The notes under the pieces: generated by a model
What the model saw: the letters and a program-made list of their open reading frames with translations, nothing else
Database searches by the model: none
Told to the model about the DNA's origin: nothing
Origin: Geminicoccaceae bacterium
Lineage (GTDB): Bacteria > Pseudomonadota > Alphaproteobacteria > Geminicoccales > Geminicoccaceae
Direction: 5' to 3'
Length of the DNA stretch: 64,000 nt
Assembly (NCBI GenBank): GCA_020638465.1
Contig: JACKIM010000002.1
Coordinates: forward strand, 372,001-436,000
In this document: positions 8,461 to 20,133 of the stretch, one piece after another
Numbering within the stretch: position 1 is the stretch's first letter
Layout of the letters: each line of letters begins with the position of its first letter
Translations under genes and position numbers: made by a program

Positions 8461-9534
8461 ATGATCGTCCAGCTCAACGCTCGTTCCCGAGAGGTCTTCA
8501 AGCACATCGTCGACTCCTACATGGCGTCGGGTGTGCCTGTCGGTTCGCGCACGATCTCCCGTCGCCTGCAGGAGCAGCTCTCGCCGGCCACCATCCGCAA
8601 CGTGATGGCCGATCTTGAGGACCTGGGCCTGTTGTTCGCGCCTCACACCTCGGCCGGCCGCCTGCCGACCGAGGCGGGCCTGCGCCTCTACGTCGATGGC
8701 CTGCTCGAAGTCGGCGGCGTCAGCGACGAGGAGCGCGAGCGCATTTCCAGCCATTGCGCCGGTGTCGGCCGCAGCGTCGAAAGCGTGCTCTCGGATGCGC
8801 TGGAAACGCTTTCCGGCCTTACCCACTATGCCGGCATCGTCATGGCGCCGACAACCGAGCGGGGATATCGTCACGTCGAGTTCGTGCCGCTCGGCCCCGG
8901 CCGGGCCCTCGTGGTGACGGTCGCCGACAACGGGCTGGTCGAGAACAGGGTGATCGAGGTGCCGCTGGGCATGTCCGCCTCCACGCTCGTCGAGGCGGGG
9001 AATTTCCTCACGACGAGACTGGGCGGCTGCACTCTTTCCGAGGCGCGGCGACGGATCCAGGACGAGATACGGACCCAGCAGGGCCAGCTCGACGAACTGA
9101 CCCGCAAGGTCGTCGAGGCGGGGCTGGCGACCTGGTCCGACGGTAGCGAGAAGGACGGCCTCCTCCTTGTCCGCGGGCAGGCTAAACTCCTGGAGGACAT
9201 CAACAATCTTGTCGACCTCGAACACATCCGCAATCTGTTCGAGGCGCTGGAAACCAAGCGCAGCTTTCTCAACCTCATCGAGATGACCCAGCAGGGCGAT
9301 GGAGTGCAGGTCTTCATCGGTGCCGAGAACGAGCTGTTCGCGCTTTCAGGCTATGCGGCGATCATCGCTCCCTATCGTTCGGGCGAGGATCGTGACCGTT
9401 CCGTTGTGGGTGCCATCGGCGTGGTCGGCCCGACCCGGATGAACTACTCACGCATCGTGCCGATGGTCGACTACACCGCAAGGGTGATCAGTCAGATGCT
9501 CGGCAGTCCCGATAATGGCGAGAAGGATCCATGA
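8461..9534 (+). CDS. hrcA: Heat-inducible transcription repressor HrcA
   Basis: A 357-residue repressor of heat-shock operons. The N-terminal winged helix includes YMASGVPVGSRTI and LSPATIRNVMADLEDLGLL, followed by the family signature HTSAGRLPTEAGLRLYVD. The remainder is the GAF-like and inserted dimerisation domains typical of HrcA. It normally binds CIRCE operators and is assisted by GroEL. I could not find a CIRCE inverted repeat in the 207-base upstream gap. The stop overlaps the grpE start (ATGA), giving the classical hrcA-grpE pair. Confidence 0.95.
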   Translation: MIVQLNARSREVFKHIVDSYMASGVPVGSRTISRRLQEQLSPATIRNVMADLEDLGLLFAPHTSAGRLPTEAGLRLYVDGLLEVGGVSDEERERISSHCAGVGRSVESVLSDALETLSGLTHYAGIVMAPTTERGYRHVEFVPLGPGRALVVTVADNGLVENRVIEVPLGMSASTLVEAGNFLTTRLGGCTLSEARRRIQDEIRTQQGQLDELTRKVVEAGLATWSDGSEKDGLLLVRGQAKLLEDINNLVDLEHIRNLFEALETKRSFLNLIEMTQQGDGVQVFIGAENELFALSGYAAIIAPYRSGEDRDRSVVGAIGVVGPTRMNYSRIVPMVDYTARVISQMLGSPDNGEKDP

Positions 9535-10229
9535 CCGATATCAGGAAGAAACCTGCGTCCGCCGAGCAGCCGCATGACGAAGCCGCGACGTTCGACGATG
9601 CGCAGATCAACCATGAAAACCCGCCCTACGGCGCTGATGCCGGCATGGCGGGCGAGGCGCTCGACCCGCCGGTGGGCGAGACCGTCGAAGCCCCGGCCAT
9701 TTCCATCCGTTCATGGACCGACGAACAGGTTCGCGAACTCAAGGATCAGGCCCTGCGGCTGATGGCCGACATGGAGAACCTGCGCAAGCGGCATGACCGG
9801 GAAATGGACGATGCGCGCAAATATGCGATGACCGGCTTTGCCCGCGACCTGCTCGAGGTGGTCGACAATCTCGGCCGGGCTCTGCAGGCCGTGCCGCCGG
9901 ACGAGCGGGGCCGGAACAGCTTCCTCGACACGCTGGTCACCGGGGTCGAGATGACCCAGCGCACCTTGCTGGGGACCTTCGAGAAGCACAAGATCCAGCA
10001 GGTCGTTCCCAATCGCGGGGAGCGCTTCGATCACAACCGCCATCAGGCGATGTTCGAGGTGCCGACCAACGATTTGCCGGCCGGATCCGTTGCCGATGTC
10101 ATCCAGCCGGGCTATGTGCTCGCCGAACGGCTCCTGCGGCCGGCTCTGGTCGGCGTCGCCAAGGCAGCGCCTCAGGGGATGCCCGGACAGGCGCCCCAGG
10201 GCGGCGGCACGGTCGATACGTCGGCCTGA
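9531..10229 (+). CDS. grpE: Nucleotide exchange factor GrpE
   Basis: A 232-residue co-chaperone that accelerates ADP release from DnaK. The N-terminal 60 residues are acidic and probably disordered. A long helix follows, with LKDQALRLMADMENLRKRHDRE split across the characteristic coiled-coil. The C-terminal beta domain contains NRGERFDHNRHQAMFEV and VADVIQPGYVLAERLLRPALV, both hallmarks of GrpE. Translationally coupled to hrcA. dnaK and dnaJ are not in this window. Confidence 0.95.
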   Translation: MTDIRKKPASAEQPHDEAATFDDAQINHENPPYGADAGMAGEALDPPVGETVEAPAISIRSWTDEQVRELKDQALRLMADMENLRKRHDREMDDARKYAMTGFARDLLEVVDNLGRALQAVPPDERGRNSFLDTLVTGVEMTQRTLLGTFEKHKIQQVVPNRGERFDHNRHQAMFEVPTNDLPAGSVADVIQPGYVLAERLLRPALVGVAKAAPQGMPGQAPQGGGTVDTSA

Positions 10230-10303
10230 CGGCCCGGATCGGGGATGCCGCCGGCCTGGACGGCCAAACAAATCATGACGAGCAAGTGTTGAAGGGGTAG
10301 GGG

Positions 10304-11489
<1,186 letters not shown>

Positions 11490-11518
<29 letters not shown>

Positions 11519-12749
11519 GGCGGCTGACCGTGACGGGCAGGGTGCGTCCTTCCGTTGCCGGCTGGCCGCCAGCGCGGGAGCGCTCCTCTGCCCGGAGGCA
11601 GCCGACCAGTGCCGTTGCGGCCAGCGGCAGGACCGGCAGGCCGTGGGGCATCAGCCCGATGGACAGGAAGGGTGCGAACCACACGGCAACCAGCGTGAGG
11701 CGCAGATGCGGCCCTGAGGGGCTCCGGAGGAGCATCCGTTCGGCTGCCAGCATCACGGCCGGTACCAGCAGCACGCTGTCATAGGCATAGCAGAAGGGTG
11801 TCGCCGCGAAGGTCGCGGCGAGCCCGGCGGCGATGAGGGCCGGCCTGTCCGTTCGGCGGGCGATGCCGGCGAGCATGGCGGCCAGAGCGAGAATCAGGGC
11901 AAGCTGGCCGAGTTGTGCCACTGGCGGGGACAATCCCCAGGACATCAATGTCGCGGCCAGGGATCCGAGCCAGGGCAGCAGGTGGTCGAGATTGACGGTC
12001 ATCTGTCCGGAAAACATCTTCACCGCCGCCAGCCAGCTCAACCATAGGTCGAAACCGTGGAACAGGGCCGACAGGGCCACCATCATACCGGTGGTGAGGG
12101 TGGCTGCGACCAGTACGGTCCAGGCACGGGCCAGGATGAGGACCAGTGGTATCATGAGGCCCAGTTGTGGTTTTATGGTGGCAAGGCCGATGAGAATACC
12201 GGCGCAAACCGGCGCGCGGTCGAGGCGCAGCAGCCCGCCGGCGAGCAGCGCCGCCGTCCAGAACCCGGTCTGGCCGAACGCGATGTTGACGAGGCTTGCC
12301 GGTGCTGCGGCGATGACCAGCAGCCGCACCGGCTTGCGGTGGCCTTCGACGGCCCAGCCGAGGATGCCGAGCGAGACCGCAAGCCAGAGGAACTCCGCGC
12401 TTGGGTAGTCGAACATCGCCAGCGGGCGGATGACGGGCAGCATGGTGGGCGGATAGACGAACGGGTGGAATTCGCCCGTATGCCAGCGATAGTGCTGTTG
12501 AAGCGCAGTCAGCGCCTGAGGGTCGTACAGGTCGGCGACCGTTTCGAGCAGACTGCCCGCCAGGATCCGGGCGGTCGACCAGAAGACGAAAAAATCGCTT
12601 GATGACGGCCCGTTACGCCAGGTCATGGCCAGATGAGCGATCATCACCAGCATCGACAGGCCGAGGATGACACCGCAAAGCCCGCGCTCGCGGGAAGGCT
12701 CGACGACCCCTGCCGAAGACGCGGGACCGGCGCATGGCATGGCGGTCAT
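11490..12749 (-). CDS. GT87/DUF2029-type membrane glycosyltransferase
   Basis: A 419-residue polytopic membrane protein with roughly ten hydrophobic helices. The large first periplasmic loop contains DFFVFWSTARILAG and YDPQALTALQQ, the pattern of the DUF2029 (GT87) family. These are polyprenol-phosphate-mannose or similar transferases acting outside the membrane. The start at 12749 overlaps the stop of the upstream methyltransferase (ATGA), which decides the start and shows coupling. It is the last gene of a three-gene cluster in which the first gene is predicted to make the polyprenol-linked sugar donor. The acceptor is unknown. Confidence 0.75.
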
Positions 12750-13489
12750 GCCTGCGCTTCGGCCAGCAGCAGGCAGCCCATGCGGTCTTCCAGGCCCAGC
12801 GAGCGCGAGCGTGCGGCGGCATCGCTGGCCCTCCGGCCGATCGGTGCGAGAAAGGGCCCCGAGAGCTGGAAGGATCGGATCCGCACATCCTCGAAGCCCG
12901 CGCATTCGATGAGGTGGCGCAGGCTGTCGCGGTCGTAGCGGGTGATGTGCTCTATCCTGTAATCGACCTCGCCCAGCATCGATACCAGCGGCTCCAGCAG
13001 CCGCCACGGGCTGCGGTAATTCGGTGTGGTCAGCACCAGCCTTCCGCCCTTGCGCAGGATCCCGTGGACCGTGCGCAGCATGGTCAGGGCGGCTTCGCGC
13101 GGAATGTGTTCGATGAGTTCGACCGAGGTGACGACATCAAAGCTGGCCGGTGCGAAGGGCAGGGCATCGGCGGTGCAGGCGACCCAGCCCGTGCCGCCAT
13201 GGGTCGCCTTCGCATAGGCGAGTTGCCGGGTGGCGAGGTCGACGCCGACGGACCGGCCGTCGCCGAACATCCCGATGAACGTGCCGGGGCCGCAGGCGAT
13301 GTCGAGATGGCTGTCGAAATCGCCCATGGCTTCGCGTACACGCTCGAATTTCTGCCTGTGCCAGCTCGACTGGATGCCCGGCCGGCGGGTCGCGCGATCG
13401 TAGTATCCCTGCGGTACCCGGTCCTCGAAGCCACAGCCGACGTTTCCCGGATCATGGATGGCCCGGGCGGACGATGAGAGAAGGGTCAA
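12746..13489 (-). CDS. Class I SAM-dependent methyltransferase
   Basis: A 247-residue methyltransferase with motif I HLDIACGPGTFIGMFG, an acidic residue ending strand 2 in SVGVDLATRQ, and motif post-I/II FDVVTSVELIEHI, followed by LRKGGRLVLTTPN. This is the UbiE/type 11 class. The proposed start is TTG at 13489, which overlaps the upstream TGA stop as TTGA and has AGGAG nine bases before it. In-frame residues farther upstream lie within the preceding gene. Sandwiched between two glycosyltransferases, it probably methylates a glycan or its lipid carrier; this is inference. Confidence 0.75.
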   Translation of the reverse strand: MTLLSSSARAIHDPGNVGCGFEDRVPQGYYDRATRRPGIQSSWHRQKFERVREAMGDFDSHLDIACGPGTFIGMFGDGRSVGVDLATRQLAYAKATHGGTGWVACTADALPFAPASFDVVTSVELIEHIPREAALTMLRTVHGILRKGGRLVLTTPNYRSPWRLLEPLVSMLGEVDYRIEHITRYDRDSLRHLIECAGFEDVRIRSFQLSGPFLAPIGRRASDAAARSRSLGLEDRMGCLLLAEAQA

Positions 13490-14685
13490 TTCATGTGCTC
13501 CTGCAGGATGCCGGGTTCGAGTGGTGCCGGCGGATCGGGTGCGGGGTGCCGCGGCCGGGACCAGACGAACAGCGAACTCATGGCGAAATTCAGCGGCGAG
13601 CCGATGGCCGTGCCGAAGAGACCGGCCACCCACCAGCTCGCGCCGAACTGGTAGAGGAAGTCGGCGACCGCGAGATTGGCCAGCATTCCCACACCGCTGA
13701 TCATGTAAAACCGCAGGAGGCCGGCGACCTCGCCCAGGCCGTGCAGGCGCCGTGCGCGATAGGTCAGTCGGTTGTTGACCGCGAAGTTGATGGTCATGGC
13801 GGCACCGGTCGCGCTGGCCTGGGCGATTGCAAAGGATACGCCGCTGCCCAGGTGGAGCAGGGCGAGGGCCAGCATGTGAACGATGGCGCCAATGACGCCG
13901 GATGCCAGAAAACGCAGGAATTGGGGCGGAAGCATCCGGCGCATGCTCTTGTGCGCGAGCAGGACGAGCAGGTCGATGGCCACGGTGAGGTCGAGCTTGC
14001 TCGTGCCGAGTTCGCGACTGCGCATGGTATAGGGCAGCTCCAGTATGCGCGGCGGGCGTTCGGCCGACAGCAGCAGGTCGACGAGAATCTTGAAACCGTT
14101 GCTCGACAGGCGCCGGGCGGTGCGGTCGAAGAAGGTACGGCGCAGCATGAAGAAGCCGCTGAGCGGATCGCTGACCGGTTGCCGCAACACGGCTCGCACG
14201 ATGAACGTGCCGATCCGGCTGATGCGCAGGCGTTCGCGCGCCCAGTCGCCGGTGCCGCCGCCGTCCATGTAGCGGCTGCCGATGACCACGTCGTGCCGGC
14301 CGTCCCGCAGTCGTTCGAGCATCAGCGGCAACAGTCTTTCGTCATGCTGCCTGTCGGCATCGATCACCGCCATGAAGGGGGCAGATGTCGCCAGCATGCC
14401 CTCGGTGCAGGCGGTGGCGAGACCACGGCGGTAGAGCCGCTGGATCACACGGATGCGGGGATCGCCCTGCGCCATCGACCGGGCGCGGGCCGCCGTGCCG
14501 TCCGGTGAATCGTCGTCGACGATGATGATCTCGAAGGCCGTTCCGTCAAGGGCATTCGCGATGGCATCGACCAGTGGCCCGACATTGTCGCGCTCGCGGT
14601 AGGTGGGAACGATGACCGCGAGCAGCGGGGCCACGGGCAGCATCGCCCGTATCGCCTTCGGATCGCTCGTGGGTTCATCGCTCAT
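13486..14685 (-). CDS. Dolichol-phosphate-mannose synthase-like GT2 fused to GtrA domain
   Basis: A 399-residue protein in two parts. Residues 1 to about 235 are a GT-A glycosyltransferase with AVIVPTYRERDNV, IIIVDDDSPDGT and the metal-binding DADRQHDERLLP. The rest is a four-helix GtrA-like membrane domain, from FLRFLASGVIGAIVHMLALA to SSLFVWSR. Such fusions make polyprenol-phosphate-linked sugars and help present or flip them. Start ATG 14685 is the first before the GT domain; an ATG at 14748 would add an uncharacteristic extension. It heads the coupled three-gene cluster and diverges from a second methyltransferase gene. Confidence 0.85.
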   Translation of the reverse strand: MSDEPTSDPKAIRAMLPVAPLLAVIVPTYRERDNVGPLVDAIANALDGTAFEIIIVDDDSPDGTAARARSMAQGDPRIRVIQRLYRRGLATACTEGMLATSAPFMAVIDADRQHDERLLPLMLERLRDGRHDVVIGSRYMDGGGTGDWARERLRISRIGTFIVRAVLRQPVSDPLSGFFMLRRTFFDRTARRLSSNGFKILVDLLLSAERPPRILELPYTMRSRELGTSKLDLTVAIDLLVLLAHKSMRRMLPPQFLRFLASGVIGAIVHMLALALLHLGSGVSFAIAQASATGAAMTINFAVNNRLTYRARRLHGLGEVAGLLRFYMISGVGMLANLAVADFLYQFGASWWVAGLFGTAIGSPLNFAMSSLFVWSRPRHPAPDPPAPLEPGILQEHMN

Positions 14686-14859
14686 CGGTCGGGCATGTAC
14701 CGTCCACTGTCCTCGCCTTGGACCAGTCTCGCACGGCCCGGTAAACATTGCGTGAATGCCACGCGCCGGCTGCCATCGGCAGGACGCGTGTTGTCAGGCG
14801 GGTTCGTGGCGGTCACAATCGGGTGGCCAGCGACGGTGAGAGCGAGAGGGAGAGGGCGG

Positions 14860-15645
14860 TTGACGGATGGGGTGACGGATGGACAGGCTGCGGGGCAGCG
14901 ATGGTCGGCTGATGGATATGCGCGCCATGCGCGCTTCGTGGCCGATCTGGGCATGCCGGTGGTCGAGTTGCTGGCGCCGAGCCTTGGCGAACGTGTGCTC
15001 GACCTGGGTTGTGGCGACGGGGCGTTGAGCGAGAAGATCGCCGCATTGGGTCCCGAGGTGGTCGGTGCGGATGCCTCGCCCGATCTTGTCGAGGCAGCTC
15101 GCGCGCGGGGGCTGGAGGTCGTGCTGGTCGACGGCCACGAGCTTGCCTTCGACCGGGAATTCGATGCCGTGTTCAGCAATGCGGCGCTGCACTGGATGAA
15201 GCAGCCCGAACGGGTGATCGCCGGTGTCGCAAGGGCCCTGCGTCCGGGCGGGCGGTTCATCGGCGAAATGGGCGGATTTTCCAATGTGGCGGCCATCTGC
15301 ACGGCCCTTCGGGTGGCCATCGGCGAGCAGGGGGCGGACGGGTTGGACGTCCGGCCCTGGTACTTTCCGAGCCCGGCGGAATATCGCGGGCTGCTGGAAG
15401 CGGCGGGCTTCACGGTCGAGCAGATCGACCTGATCCCGAGGCCGACGCCGCTGCCCACGGGCATGGCGGGCTGGCTTGAGACATTCGCATCCCCCTTCCT
15501 GCGGCACATACCCGAAGATCGCCACGCGGCGGCATTGACCCGGGCCGTCGATATTCTTCGTCCGGCCCTGTGCGACAGTGCGGGAAACTGGATCGCCGAC
15601 TATGTCCGCCTGCGTTTCCGGGCGGTCCTGCCGGTCGGCGGCTGA
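14860..15645 (+). CDS. SAM-dependent methyltransferase, trans-aconitate methyltransferase-like
   Basis: A 261-residue class I methyltransferase. Motif I is RVLDLGCGDGALSEKIA, the second acidic strand is VGADASPDLVEAAR, and FDAVFSNAALHWM is the motif seen in Tam and BioC-like enzymes. The C-terminal half is the substrate cap. The start is taken as TTG 14860, with GAGAGGGAGAGGG just upstream and no ATG nearby; a GTG at 14872 is also possible. An open frame extends further upstream but is proline/arginine-rich and unlike the family. Substrate unknown. Confidence 0.75.
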   Translation: MTDGVTDGQAAGQRWSADGYARHARFVADLGMPVVELLAPSLGERVLDLGCGDGALSEKIAALGPEVVGADASPDLVEAARARGLEVVLVDGHELAFDREFDAVFSNAALHWMKQPERVIAGVARALRPGGRFIGEMGGFSNVAAICTALRVAIGEQGADGLDVRPWYFPSPAEYRGLLEAAGFTVEQIDLIPRPTPLPTGMAGWLETFASPFLRHIPEDRHAAALTRAVDILRPALCDSAGNWIADYVRLRFRAVLPVGG

Positions 15646-15655
15646 GGGGGCGGCG

Positions 15656-16114
15656 ATGCGCATCCTGCGCCATCTGGACCTGCCGCCGGTCTATCTGCTG
15701 TTGGTCGGGGCAGGCATGAGCCTGCTCGATTCAGCAGTGCCGCTGGTACGGTTCTCGAATGGCGACGCCCTGTCGGTTGCGGGATCGGTCATCGCACTGG
15801 CGGGGCTGGTTCCGGCGATCCTCGCCGCCTGGCGCATGTGGCGTGCGCGAACGACGATCCATCCGCATCACCAGCCCAGCGCGCTCGTGACCGGTGGCAT
15901 CTTCGCCCTGTCGCGCAACCCCATCTATGTCACCGATCTCCTGTTGCTGGAAGGCTGGGCGCTCCACCTTGGAAGTCTTTCACCCTGGATTGGGCTTCCG
16001 GTCTTCATGATCGTCGTCACGTGGCGATTTATCCGACCCGAGGAAGATCGCCTTCGAGAGACATTCGGCGATGCCTACACTGCCTATTGCCAACGTGTCC
16101 GCCGCTGGATCTAG
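15656..16114 (+). CDS. Isoprenylcysteine/phospholipid methyltransferase-like membrane protein
   Basis: A 152-residue membrane protein with about four hydrophobic helices and the conserved ending of the PEMT/ICMT family. LVTGGIFALSRNPIYV is the first motif and IRPEEDRLRETFGDAYTAYC the second, binding S-adenosylmethionine. Bacterial members methylate lipids or unknown small molecules. The ATG at 15656 follows the preceding stop by about 10 bases, so the two methyltransferases probably share a transcript. A strong palindrome begins at its stop codon. Confidence 0.78.
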   Translation: MRILRHLDLPPVYLLLVGAGMSLLDSAVPLVRFSNGDALSVAGSVIALAGLVPAILAAWRMWRARTTIHPHHQPSALVTGGIFALSRNPIYVTDLLLLEGWALHLGSLSPWIGLPVFMIVVTWRFIRPEEDRLRETFGDAYTAYCQRVRRWI

Positions 16115-16245
16115 TGCATCGATCCAGACAGATCATACTGATCTGTCTGGATAAATTGATGCAAAAACAAGGAACTGGTGCTCGGGTGAATGAACGAAGT
16201 GAATGCGTCTGAGCGCCAGGGTCGTTCCCGTTCAGGTGGAACGCA
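16113..16245. repeat. Palindromic intergenic repeat element
   Basis: A perfect 14-bp inverted repeat, ATCCAGACAGATCA at 16122-16135 and TGATCTGTCTGGAT at 16139-16152, has only a 3-base loop. An outer pair TGCATC (16115-16120) and GATGCA (16158-16163) flanks it. The adjoining segment (GCAAAAACAAGGAACTGG, then a GTCGTTCCCGTTCAGGTGG stretch) resembles dispersed intergenic palindromes I recall from alphaproteobacterial genomes. It may also end transcription from the upstream gene. Only one copy is visible in this window. The outer limits are approximate. Confidence 0.55.
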
Positions 16246-16341
16246 TGGACGACAGGGAGTGCGGCGAAACAACGGGCTGGAGCCTCGGGCCGATCGCCCC
16301 GATTCCCCGGCCCATCAAGATCCAACCGCAAGACGCTCCGT

Positions 16342-17817
<1,476 letters not shown>

Positions 17818-18243
17818 GATCGTTTCTCCGGTTTTCCGAGAGCTGGAATTGGCAAGGACCTATAGAGCCAGATCCTGTCGATCGAAAGGCCAAACAGGTC
17901 GCGGGCAGGTGGTTGAACGCCTCGATGGAGAGGCGTTGTCGAGGCTTGGAACGCCGGATGAGCGGTCCCTGTCGCCTGCATCGTCCTTGAAGGTTAATGC
18001 GAAAAAATACTCCGGTAACGCATCCGCGTGAAAAATTTTTGACTGTCGCCGGACTTTGGTAGGCTTCGATCAATCAAGGCATCCTCAAGGCAAGGCATCC
18101 TCAAGGACAGAGATGCCGCAAGAGAGCATTCACCACGTCGGTAAGGACCCGGCAGGTCCGATCGCGGGCCTGCCAGCACGAATGAGAAGCGAGCCGCTTT
18201 CGCAACGCCGCGACGGCTCAATCGAATTTTGGGGGAACCGACA
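17818..18243. other. Divergent gap between guaB and the RTX gene
   Basis: No gene is apparent in these 426 bases. Three structures are visible. The first is an 8-bp inverted repeat AACGCCTC/GAGGCGTT at 17916-17937. The second is a perfect 16-bp tandem duplication at 18075-18106. The third is a GGCAGG/CCTGCC inverted repeat at 18151-18174 with a GC-rich loop. An AT-richer stretch with a run of A and T around 17995-18045 is the best candidate for promoter elements. Confidence 0.35.
18075..18106 (+). repeat. 16-bp perfect tandem duplication
   Basis: The unit CAAGGCATCCTCAAGG occurs twice without gap, at 18075-18090 and 18091-18106. It lies about 140 bases upstream of the RTX gene start. It may be a slippage product or a doubled regulator-binding site. 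Confidence 0.8.
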
Positions 18244-19950
18244 ATGGCCGATACCGGCTCGAACGCTGCATCAATCATCGAACTTCCGGAGCGGGCCGAT
18301 GTCTGCATCGTTTCCACACCGGGCGAGGCTGCCAGGGCGCAGGCTCTCGGCGACATCAAATCCCAGGATGCTGAAGTTCGGATCGCCCAGGGACAGGTCG
18401 TCGATCCCGTCCTGCACGTCACCCTTCCGGTCGACGGTGCCAGCGTGGCCTATGTCGTAGAGCCCGGGATGACCGTGGAGCTGGCAAGGAGTGGCTTCGA
18501 GGGGGCCGCATACACCGTTGTCAACGGGGGTCTGCTGATCGAGCCGGTCGGCGGCGGTGCGGTGTTCATCGAGGAGTTTGCCTCGTCGGCCGTGGCCAGT
18601 CCACCCCTCCTGATTTCGGCCTTCGGTTTCCCGGCCATGCCCGTGGGCGAAGTCCTCGCGGGATTCGACCCGTCTTCCGCCGACCCGGCGGCCATCGAGC
18701 CTGCAGCCGGTGATGAAACCGCCCTGCCGGTCAGCGACGGTGGCGGTGCCGATTTTTCGGCCTATGCCGCCGGGTCGATCGGTGCCGGGCTGGGCGTGAC
18801 CGGCGTCCTCGATCCGACCCAGCTCGGACGATCGGTGACATTCCCGGACCTGCACGGAGCGCGTGCGTCGGAGGCGAGGCACGCATCGCTGTCGACGGAC
18901 ACGGGCAGCCACGGTGCGGGAGAAACCGGGTCGGGTGGTGGTGATGGCGGCGGGGAGACCGGGTCCGGCGGTGGTGATGGTGGCGGCAGTGGCCCGAACA
19001 ACCACCCTCCCGTTGCGGAACCGCACAAGTTCATCATCCTGCCGGATCATGTCGACGCCATAACGATGAATACCCATTCCGCCACCGATGTGGATGGTGA
19101 CACGCTGACCTACCAGCTTGGTGACATTCCCGACCAGTCCATTGCTACCATCACGCTCGGAAGCGACGGCACGCAGGTCAAGTCGGGGCAGATTCTTACC
19201 GAGCAGGAATATCTCTCCTTGCAGATCGACCCGGCACCGGGTTCCGCGGGCTCGGAATTCGAGTTGTACTACACCGTCCGCGATGGCAAGGGCGGTTCGG
19301 ACCAGGGGTCCTTCACGATCCGCCTGCAGGACGCGACCGGAGGTCCCTGGGCCGAGACCGGCGGCGATGGCCACGATGTCATTCGCGGCTCCTACGACAG
19401 CGACAGGATTTATGGCGGCGCGGGCGACGACTACATCAAGGGCGGCTCCGGTGACGATCAGCTCTGGGGGCAGTCGGGCGATGACCGGGTCCATGGCGGT
19501 GGCGGCGACGACATCATCGTCGGCGGAGCCGGACATGACTATCTTGTCGGCAATGAAGGCGACGATCTCATCGTCGATGATCTTGCCGGCATTCTCGATA
19601 CGAATTCGCAGACCCATATTTTCGGCGGCGAGGGTCACGATACGTTGCGGCTCGACGGCTCGGGCATGACGCTCGATCTCAACCTCGTCGATGATGCCCG
19701 GATCCAGGGGATCGAGGAAATCGACCTTGCCGGCGGGGGCAACAGGCTGGTGCTCGATGCCGGCGAGGTCCTGAACATCTCCGCCACCGGCAATGTCCTC
19801 ACCATCACGGGCTCCGGCGGTGACGCGGTTTCCGGCCACTTCGGCGGCGCCACGGTGGATACGAGCCACGCTGACTACACGTCCTATTCCTTCAACGGGG
19901 CGACGCTGGTCGTCGAGAACACCGTGGATCAAAGCGGCATCGTCGTCTGA
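18244..19950 (+). CDS. RTX calcium-binding protein, putative type I secretion substrate
   Basis: A 568-residue protein. The first 215 or so residues lack a Sec signal and match no family I recognise. A Gly/Asp-rich linker with GETGSGGGDGGG repeated follows. Next is a cadherin-like domain (NNHPPVAEP onward, ATDVDGDTLTYQLGD, YYTVRDGKGGSDQGSFTI). RTX nonapeptides then occupy about residues 374-446, for example GGAGDDYIKG and GGGGDDIIVG; these bind calcium and fold after export. The C-terminal part is Ser/Gly/Val-rich, as in uncleaved type I secretion signals. GGGGGAA precedes the ATG. No HlyB/HlyD/TolC genes lie nearby, so secretion would rely on a transporter encoded elsewhere. Confidence 0.85.
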   Translation: MADTGSNAASIIELPERADVCIVSTPGEAARAQALGDIKSQDAEVRIAQGQVVDPVLHVTLPVDGASVAYVVEPGMTVELARSGFEGAAYTVVNGGLLIEPVGGGAVFIEEFASSAVASPPLLISAFGFPAMPVGEVLAGFDPSSADPAAIEPAAGDETALPVSDGGGADFSAYAAGSIGAGLGVTGVLDPTQLGRSVTFPDLHGARASEARHASLSTDTGSHGAGETGSGGGDGGGETGSGGGDGGGSGPNNHPPVAEPHKFIILPDHVDAITMNTHSATDVDGDTLTYQLGDIPDQSIATITLGSDGTQVKSGQILTEQEYLSLQIDPAPGSAGSEFELYYTVRDGKGGSDQGSFTIRLQDATGGPWAETGGDGHDVIRGSYDSDRIYGGAGDDYIKGGSGDDQLWGQSGDDRVHGGGGDDIIVGGAGHDYLVGNEGDDLIVDDLAGILDTNSQTHIFGGEGHDTLRLDGSGMTLDLNLVDDARIQGIEEIDLAGGGNRLVLDAGEVLNISATGNVLTITGSGGDAVSGHFGGATVDTSHADYTSYSFNGATLVVENTVDQSGIVV

Positions 19951-20040
19951 TATCGCAAATCCGACCGACATCATTCCTGCCTTCCCCCGAGCGTACGAGG
20001 CTCTTGCCAGTCGCAGGAATTGCGCCTAGTTCGTGGGGTG

Positions 20041-20133
20041 TCTCAATGGGGTGTCCGCGTCGCGGCGGACTGAGAGGCGGTGCCGCCAACCCGTGGAACC
20101 TGATCCGGATCATACCGGCGTAGGGATTTGGGA
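20041..20133 (+). promoter_or_regulatory. TPP riboswitch (THI element)
   Basis: The conserved cores of the thiamine pyrophosphate aptamer are present in order: GGGGTGTC at about 20049-20055, CTGAGA near 20070-20075, CCTGATC near 20099-20105, then ATACCGGCGTAGGGA at 20112-20126. A closing P1 helix can be drawn between TCTCAA (20041-20046) and TTGGGA (20128-20133). It lies about 95 bases upstream of thiM. A small CCCGC/GCGGG hairpin at 20136-20154 follows the aptamer. There is no poly-U terminator, so control at translation is more likely than attenuation. Confidence 0.92.

Noticed and set aside
18271..19974. 567-codon open frame antisense to the RTX gene
   Set aside because: The repeat-rich sense protein is clear; the antisense product mirrors its codon bias and has no recognisable motif.
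19973..20020. ATTCCTGC/GCAGGAAT inverted repeat after the RTX gene
   Set aside because: The arms are 8 bp but 32 bases apart with no T-run; it could be chance and precedes the riboswitch closely.
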